Below, piece by piece: positions 58,893 to 64,000 of a stretch of 64,000 nt of DNA; position 1 is the stretch's first letter; each line of letters opens with the position of its first letter. The notes under the pieces are model-generated. The model did no database searches. It was not told the origin of the DNA and was given only the letters and a program-made list of their open reading frames with translations. The DNA comes from Amycolatopsis japonica (GTDB lineage: Bacteria > Actinomycetota > Actinomycetes > Mycobacteriales > Pseudonocardiaceae), in assembly GCF_000732925.1 (NCBI RefSeq), contig NZ_CP008953.1, positions 6,696,001-6,760,000 on the forward strand, given 5' to 3'. The position numbers and the translations under genes were made by a program.

Positions 58893-60544
58893 TGCTCCTC
58901 CAGATAACGGTGGACCAGGGTGACCGCCATGGCGCCTTCGCCGACGGCCGACGCGACACGCTTCACCGACGCCGCCCGGACGTCACCCGCCACGAAGACG
59001 CCCGGAATGGACGACTCCAGGTAGTGCGGGTCGCGGTCCAGCGGCCAGCCCGGCGGCGGGCCGCCGTCGGTGAGCAGATCGGGCCCGGTGCGGACGAAAC
59101 CGTGGTCGTCCCGCTGGATCTCGGTGCCGAGCCAGTCGGTGCGCGGGGCGGCGCCGATGAAGATGAACAGGTGTCCGGTGGGCACCGTCTCGGTCGCGCC
59201 GCCGTTCTCGCACAGGGTCAGCCGTTCGAGGTGATCGTCGCCGTGCGCCTCGACCACGGTGGTCCGGGTGCGGACGTGGATGTTCCCGATCCCGGCGATC
59301 TGCTCGATCAGGTAGTGCGACATCGACGCTTCGAGCGACTGGCCGCGGACGAGGATGGTGACGTCGGCGGCGTGTTTGGAGAAGAACACGGCCGCCTGCC
59401 CCGCCGAGTTCGCGCCGCCGACGATGTAGACGTGCTCGCCCTTGCACTCGGGCGCCTCGGTCGCGGCCGAGCCGTAGTACACGCCGCGGCCGGCGAGCTC
59501 GGCGACGCCGGGGGCCTCCAGCGCCCGGTAGGTGACGCCGCTGGCCAGCACCACGGAATGCGCGGAGATCTCGGTCCCGTCGCCGAACATGACCACGCGC
59601 GCGGAACCGCGTGCCTCCAGGCCCACGACGTCGCGGGCGGTGAGCACTTCGGCGCCGAACTTGAGCGCCTGCCGCCGTGCGCGGTCTGTGAGCTGTGCGC
59701 CGGAAACGCCGTCCGGGAAACCGAGGTAGTTCTCGATGCGGGAGCTGGTGCCCGCCTGCCCGCCGGTCGCCTTGCGCTCGACGATGACGGTGCGCAGGCC
59801 CTCCGACGCGCCGTACACGGCCGCCCCGAGCCCGGCGGGTCCGCCGCCGATCACGATCAGGTCGTAGAACTCCTGGGTGGGCCGGGTGGAGAGGCCGACG
59901 GCGTCGGCGAGTTCCGGACCGGACGGCTGGCGCAGCACCGTGCCACCCGGGGTGACCAGCACCGGGATGTCGTGCGGCGCCGCGTCCGCCGCCTCGAGGA
60001 TCCGGCGGCCCTCGTCGTCGTCGACGGAGTACCAGCGGTACGGCACGGCGTTGCGCGCCAGGAAGTCGCGCAGGTGGAACGACGGCGAGGAGTACCGGTG
60101 GCCGATGAGCTTGATCTCGTCGACCGGCCGCTCCCCCACCGCGCGCCACGTCTCCACCAGCGCGTCGACGACCGGATAGAGCTTCTCCTCCGGCGGGTCC
60201 CACGGCTTGAGCAGGTAATGGTCGACGTCGACGACGTTGATCGCCTGGATCGCCGCGTCGGTGTCGGCGTACGCGGTCAGCAGCGCGCGGCGCGCGTTCG
60301 GGAACAGGTCCATCGCCTTCTCGAGGAAGACGATGCCGTCCATCTGCGGCATCCGGTAGTCGGCGAGGATCGCGGCCACGGCGTCGCCGCGCAGCTTGAT
60401 CTCGCGCAGCGCGTCGAGGGCGTCGGCGCCGGAATCGGCCCGGATGATCCGGTAGTCCTTTCCGTACCTTCGGCGCAGGTCACGGGCGACCGAGCGGGAT
60501 ACGGCGGGATCGTCGTCGACGGTCAACAGGATCGGCTGGCTCAC
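58889..60544 (-). CDS. Response-regulator receiver fused to thioredoxin-reductase-like flavoprotein
   Basis: Residues 1-125 are a receiver domain with the phospho-acceptor Asp62 in LADYRMPQMDG, Thr90 and Lys113 (LLKPW). Residues about 140-220 resemble a thioredoxin/glutaredoxin fold whose cysteines are replaced (GHRYSSPSFHLRDFL). Residues 225-551 form a TrxR-like FAD domain with VIGGGPAGLGAAVYGASEG and NAD(P) site VYIVGGANSAGQAA. The CATC redox motif is replaced by SAAT (359-362). It cannot reduce a thioredoxin disulfide in the usual way; the output may be flavin reduction or NAD(P)H oxidation. Confidence 0.8.
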   Translation of the reverse strand: MSQPILLTVDDDPAVSRSVARDLRRRYGKDYRIIRADSGADALDALREIKLRGDAVAAILADYRMPQMDGIVFLEKAMDLFPNARRALLTAYADTDAAIQAINVVDVDHYLLKPWDPPEEKLYPVVDALVETWRAVGERPVDEIKLIGHRYSSPSFHLRDFLARNAVPYRWYSVDDDEGRRILEAADAAPHDIPVLVTPGGTVLRQPSGPELADAVGLSTRPTQEFYDLIVIGGGPAGLGAAVYGASEGLRTVIVERKATGGQAGTSSRIENYLGFPDGVSGAQLTDRARRQALKFGAEVLTARDVVGLEARGSARVVMFGDGTEISAHSVVLASGVTYRALEAPGVAELAGRGVYYGSAATEAPECKGEHVYIVGGANSAGQAAVFFSKHAADVTILVRGQSLEASMSHYLIEQIAGIGNIHVRTRTTVVEAHGDDHLERLTLCENGGATETVPTGHLFIFIGAAPRTDWLGTEIQRDDHGFVRTGPDLLTDGGPPPGWPLDRDPHYLESSIPGVFVAGDVRAASVKRVASAVGEGAMAVTLVHRYLEEQ

Positions 60545-60569
60545 CGGATCAGCCTATTACGTTCGGTCC

Positions 60570-61168
60570 ATGCAGACCGAAGCCGAAAAAGTGATTCACG
60601 CCCGTGCCGCCGTCGCGTGCGAGGCGGCCACCGCCGCAGGGCTTCCCGGCCGTTTCGAGGCTTGGGGTGAAGACGGCCTGCTGGTGGTCCTGGCCACGGC
60701 GCCGGACCTGCGGTTCCTGCGCACGATCTCCGGGGTCACCGAGGAGAACCTGCCGCGGGCCGTCCGGCTGGCCAGGGCGTCGTGCTGGGACGGCGACCCG
60801 CCGACGCTCGTGCTCCCGGAGGGCTTGGTCCCCCACGGCACCGGTCTCGTGCCCGCCGGTGTCCGTCCGATCGCGACACTCCCGCTCACCTTGGCGGAGC
60901 CGGAATCGGACGTCGACGACTCTCCCGACCTCGAGGTCTTCCTCCGCGTCCTGCTCGACGGATACGAAAGCGGAGACACGGTGACGGCGTTCATGCCCAC
61001 CGCGGCAAGGGCGCGCAGGCTCGGCTGCTACTCCACGGCCTGGCGACGGCCGCTCGCGAGGGTCACCGGTTCGCCGTCGCGACCGCGGTGGAAGGTTCGC
61101 CGAGCCTGTCGAATCTGCGCCGCGCCGGAGCCCGGGTCCACTCGCGGCGGGCCTTCAGGCTTGGGTGA
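60570..61168 (+). pseudogene. GNAT acetyltransferase gene with internal deletion and frameshift
   Basis: From ATG 60570 the frame reads TEAEKVIHARAAVACEAATAAGLPGRFEAWGEDGLLVVLATAPDLRF to VFLRVLLDGYESGDTVTAFM. The rest of a GNAT domain then continues in another frame: HRGKGAQARLLLHGLATAAREGHRFAVATAVEGSPSLSNLRRAGARVHSRRAFRLG to the stop at 61168. Compared with intact relatives about 30 residues around motif A are missing. A deletion near 60990 removed part of the acetyl-CoA site and shifted the frame. Confidence 0.65.
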
Positions 61169-61709
61169 GTTTCCGCAGCCGGAAGGCCAGGACGAGCAGC
61201 ATCACGCCGTACAGCAGGGCGTAGATCCCGACCAGGAGGGCGATCCCGTACGCGCCGGCGATCGGGTTGAACACGATCACGATGCCCGCGATCAGGGACA
61301 GCGCGCCCGCCGCGATGAGGAACGCCTCGCCCTCGATCTGCTTGCGCAGCCGGATCGCCGCGACGATCTCGACGATGCCGGTGAAGATCGCCCAGAAGCC
61401 GACCAGAAGGGCCAGCACCAGCACCGTGATCCCCGGCCAGATCAGGACGAGGACACCGGCGATGATCCCGAACGCGCCGAGGACACCGTAGGCGGCGCGA
61501 TGAGCGGCGTCGCCCGGCCGGAAGGCCTGCATGATGCCGCCGATGCCGTCGAAGATGGCGTAAATGCCGTAGAGGATCGCGAGGGCCAGCACGGTCGTTC
61601 CCGGCCAGATCAACGCGAGAATGCCGAACAGGATGGCGAAAACCCCGCGCACGGCGGCGAGCGGCCAGGCCAGGCGGGGTTCGACGACGGTGAGACCGAC
61701 GAGAGGCAT
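61155..61709 (-). CDS. HdeD-family membrane protein
   Basis: ATG 61709 gives 184 residues with six membrane helices in three related pairs: GVFAILFGILALIWPGTTVLALAILYGIYAIFDGI, GAFGIIAGVLVLIWPGITVLVLALLVGFWAIFTGI and AAGALSLIAGIVIVFNPIAGAYGIALLVGIYALLYG. This is the HdeD/DUF308 pattern. The E. coli member gives acid resistance; the role here is unknown. Its end overlaps the decayed GNAT gene by 14 bases. Confidence 0.8.
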   Translation of the reverse strand: MPLVGLTVVEPRLAWPLAAVRGVFAILFGILALIWPGTTVLALAILYGIYAIFDGIGGIMQAFRPGDAAHRAAYGVLGAFGIIAGVLVLIWPGITVLVLALLVGFWAIFTGIVEIVAAIRLRKQIEGEAFLIAAGALSLIAGIVIVFNPIAGAYGIALLVGIYALLYGVMLLVLAFRLRKLTQA

Positions 61710-61810
61710 GTGCCGAGTATCGGAGCGCCCGCGCGGGAGCGCGCGGCACGCCACCCGTTGGGGTGAGGCCGGTGCGCGCCGCGACCGCCATCACGGCGCG
61801 CACCGGGCCA

Positions 61811-63964
61811 TCAGGGATAAGCGACCAGATTGGCCACGTTCGATCCCGAATTGGCCGGTCCACCGCGGTCGTTGATCACCCGGGCGATGGTCCCGTTCCC
61901 GCCGAGGGAGACGGCGACCATGCTGCGGAACCGGACGTTCGCGTTGTTCGGCACCTCGATCGCACGATCCGCCACCACACTCGGATTCACGTTGAAGAAG
62001 CAGTAGCTGCCGAGCCCGTAGGCCTCGTGGTTCGTCACCGAATCCGTCACCTTGTAGGCCGCGTAACCCCGCGTCGAGCCGTTCATCCAGGCGGCCTGAT
62101 TCGGTGGGTCGTAAGGCATTTCGTTCTGGTAGAAGTACGTCCGGCCGCGTTCGCCGGTCCAGATCGTCTGGTACCTCTGGTAATGCTCGACGAACAGGCC
62201 GTACATCGTGACGTCGTCGCCGTTGACGATCAGGCCCGTGTCGGCGGTGTTGGTGTTCCACCCGACCCCGCTGCCGTGGTCGGCGCGCCAGATCCAGAGG
62301 TGGTCGCCGATGACGTCGTCGCTGTTGACCACCAGGCTGTTCGTGGCCTTGCCGACGCCCGCCCCGCCGATGCGGAAGAACACGTCGTGCAGCGAAGTCG
62401 GGTTGGCCGCGTGGTCCTGCGCGGAGTTCGCCGGGCCGACCTCCATCAGCGTGGTCGAGTTCGTGGTGCCCGCGTCGATCAGCACCCCGGCGATCTTGAC
62501 GCCGTCGACGTCGGCCACCGTCATCGCCGTGATTCCGTTGTCCGGGATCAACGTCGCCAGGCCGAGGCCCAGCACGACGGTGTCCGGCCGGGTGACTCGC
62601 AGCGTCTCGTTGAGGTGGTAGACGCCCGGTGTGATCAGGAGGTCCTTGCCTTCGGCGAGGGCCGCGTTGATCTGCGACGCCGTCGTGCCGGGCTTCGCGA
62701 TGAAGAACCGGCTGATCGGCAGCGAGGATCCCGGCTGGCCGGCGCCCCACGTGATGCCGGAGGCGTTGGTGCGCTTGGAAGGCGCGAAGACCTGGTACGC
62801 ACCCGCGGCGTCGACGTAGAGGAACGGCTTCTCCCGCACGACCGGTGTCGTGTTCACCGTGGTGTACGGCGGAGTGGGGAAACTGGTCGACGGCGCGCCG
62901 CCGACCCCGGCGAACACCATGTTCCAGTTGGAGCCGCTCCAGCTCCCGAACTGCGAGTTGCGCGAGATCCACTGCTGCTGCGAGCCGGACCGCACCTGAC
63001 CGTCGACCTTCACGTCGGACATCCACCCACCGCTGGACCAGCCGCCGTCGTCGAGCTGCAGGTTGCCGCGGACATGCATGCGGCGGTACGGCGCAGCCTG
63101 CGAAACGGCCCACCGATCGGTGCCGCCGTTGGGGTTGACGGACAGGTTTTCCGCGCCACGCCAGAAGTTCTGCGTCGCGTTGCCCTGGAACCAGTCGGCC
63201 TCCGCGTGCACCGCGCCGTTGATCGTCACGTTGTCGGGAGACAAGCCGAGCCCCAGCACCTGCGTGTAGAACCCGACGTTCACATCGACGTTGTACGAGC
63301 CCGGCTTGAACAGCAGCGCCTTCCGGTTCGAGCCGAACTGACTGGTCTCCTGCTGCGAGAACACGCTGTTCACTTGCGACTGGATCGCCGACTGCGACAT
63401 CCCCGGATCGAAGACGAGCACGTTCGGCCCGAGGTCGGGATTCGCGGTACCGGTGACAGGGGTGAGCCGGAAGGACTGGGCGCCGGTGCCGTTGCAGGCG
63501 TACTGCTGGAGCTGGGTGCTGTCCTGGGTCGAGAGGCCCGGGATGTCCAAGCACTTGCCGCTGTTGCGGCTCACGAAGTGATACGTCCCGCCCGATTCCT
63601 CGACCGGCTGCCACTGCTGGTTGTTCCCGCCGCCGTAGGCCCACAGGTGGATCAGCCCACCGTCGGCCGTCGACACCTCGGCGACGTCCCACACCTGCGC
63701 CGGGGCATTACGGGTGTTGACCCGGTAGTAGCCGCCCGAGGTCGGCTGGAACTGCCACTGCTGGGAAAAGGTCTGGTTGCAGGCGTACTGCTGGACGACC
63801 GTCCCGTTCGCCGTCCCGGCGGCGCGCGCGTCCACGCATTTCCCGCCGGTGGTCGACACGGTGTACCAGGTGTCGGGAACGATGGCCGCCTGCGCTGCCG
63901 GAGCCACCACCAACAGTGCTCCGACCAGGGAAAACAGGGCTATCAGGGCTGCTCTGGCCCTCAT
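61811..63964 (-). CDS. Secreted ricin-type lectin fused to right-handed beta-helix
   Basis: A Sec signal (LIALFSLVGALLVVAPAAQA) precedes a ricin B-type beta-trefoil at about 30-165, with QQYACNQTFSQQWQF and LQQYACNGTGAQSFRL repeats. From about 180 to the end is a pectate-lyase-type parallel beta-helix with glycosyl-hydrolase-like stretches (LIVNGDDVTMYGLFVEHYQRYQTIWTGERGRTYFYQNEMPYDPP). It should bind and cut or modify a polysaccharide. Similar proteins are often labelled adenylyl cyclase, which the sequence does not support. GGAGGAG precedes the ATG. Confidence 0.75.
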   Translation of the reverse strand: MRARAALIALFSLVGALLVVAPAAQAAIVPDTWYTVSTTGGKCVDARAAGTANGTVVQQYACNQTFSQQWQFQPTSGGYYRVNTRNAPAQVWDVAEVSTADGGLIHLWAYGGGNNQQWQPVEESGGTYHFVSRNSGKCLDIPGLSTQDSTQLQQYACNGTGAQSFRLTPVTGTANPDLGPNVLVFDPGMSQSAIQSQVNSVFSQQETSQFGSNRKALLFKPGSYNVDVNVGFYTQVLGLGLSPDNVTINGAVHAEADWFQGNATQNFWRGAENLSVNPNGGTDRWAVSQAAPYRRMHVRGNLQLDDGGWSSGGWMSDVKVDGQVRSGSQQQWISRNSQFGSWSGSNWNMVFAGVGGAPSTSFPTPPYTTVNTTPVVREKPFLYVDAAGAYQVFAPSKRTNASGITWGAGQPGSSLPISRFFIAKPGTTASQINAALAEGKDLLITPGVYHLNETLRVTRPDTVVLGLGLATLIPDNGITAMTVADVDGVKIAGVLIDAGTTNSTTLMEVGPANSAQDHAANPTSLHDVFFRIGGAGVGKATNSLVVNSDDVIGDHLWIWRADHGSGVGWNTNTADTGLIVNGDDVTMYGLFVEHYQRYQTIWTGERGRTYFYQNEMPYDPPNQAAWMNGSTRGYAAYKVTDSVTNHEAYGLGSYCFFNVNPSVVADRAIEVPNNANVRFRSMVAVSLGGNGTIARVINDRGGPANSGSNVANLVAYP

Positions 63965-64000
63965 CAGGATCTCCTCCGCGTCATTCGGGCAGGGCGAGCT

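Overview
The window is high-GC actinobacterial chromosome, probably Amycolatopsis or a close Pseudonocardiaceae relative. That placement is inferred from GC content, frequent GTG/TTG starts, mycothiol- and F420-type enzymes, a canonical actinobacterial LexA box, an iniBAC-like locus, and stereotyped intergenic palindromes containing GTGAAGG- or ATGAAAGG-like words. No tRNA, rRNA, insertion sequence, integrase or CRISPR array was seen. About 57 intact genes and two broken ones are packed into short, often translationally coupled operons.

Layout. 0-10 kb: secreted proteins and enzymes (a flavin oxidoreductase, a GH88 hydrolase, an orphan sugar-binding lipoprotein, a polyprenyl synthase, a CapA-like phosphatase). 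10.6-14.9 kb: an arabinose-type ABC importer with its own GntR/FCD regulator, behind a promoter carrying an 11-bp inverted repeat. 14.9-18.9 kb: DNA polymerase IV and an ABC exporter with its own winged-helix regulator. 19-22 kb: an exported tripeptidyl aminopeptidase and a macrolide-type glycosyltransferase. 22-26.4 kb: a four-gene amino-acid importer operon ending in an unusual fusion of a class V aminotransferase to a YheO-PAS/HTH regulator; its promoter is embedded in a helically phased CAAC/GTTG array. 26.5-30.5 kb: a GH8 cellulase, an F420 enzyme, and an acyl-CoA ligase/TetR pair.

30.5-38.5 kb is an iniBAC-like locus. It encodes two dynamin-like GTPases and an IniB-like repeat protein, divergent from a membrane-anchored Hsp70/actin-fold protein coupled to a large ATP-binding LuxR regulator. 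38.5-47.5 kb is more variable: orphan small genes, a deletion scar joining two gene remnants, an ECF sigma pair, and a DUF222-HNH gene with a perfect LexA box. 47.6-52.8 kb holds an M28 peptidase, small enzymes and a secreted crystallin-like/beta-rich protein.

52.9-57.3 kb is a tightly coupled four-gene operon of unknown function: a membrane-tethered solute-binding protein, TelA, a lipoprotein fusing a binding-protein fold to a vWA domain, and a small membrane protein. 57.5-60.5 kb encodes a cyclic-nucleotide-domain histidine kinase coupled to a receiver domain fused to a thioredoxin-reductase-like flavoprotein that lacks the redox cysteines. The window ends with a decayed GNAT gene, an HdeD membrane protein and a ricin/beta-helix secreted protein.

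The strongest candidates for undescribed biology are the aminotransferase-regulator importer, the iniBAC-Hsp70 locus, the vWA/TelA operon and the kinase/flavoprotein pair.
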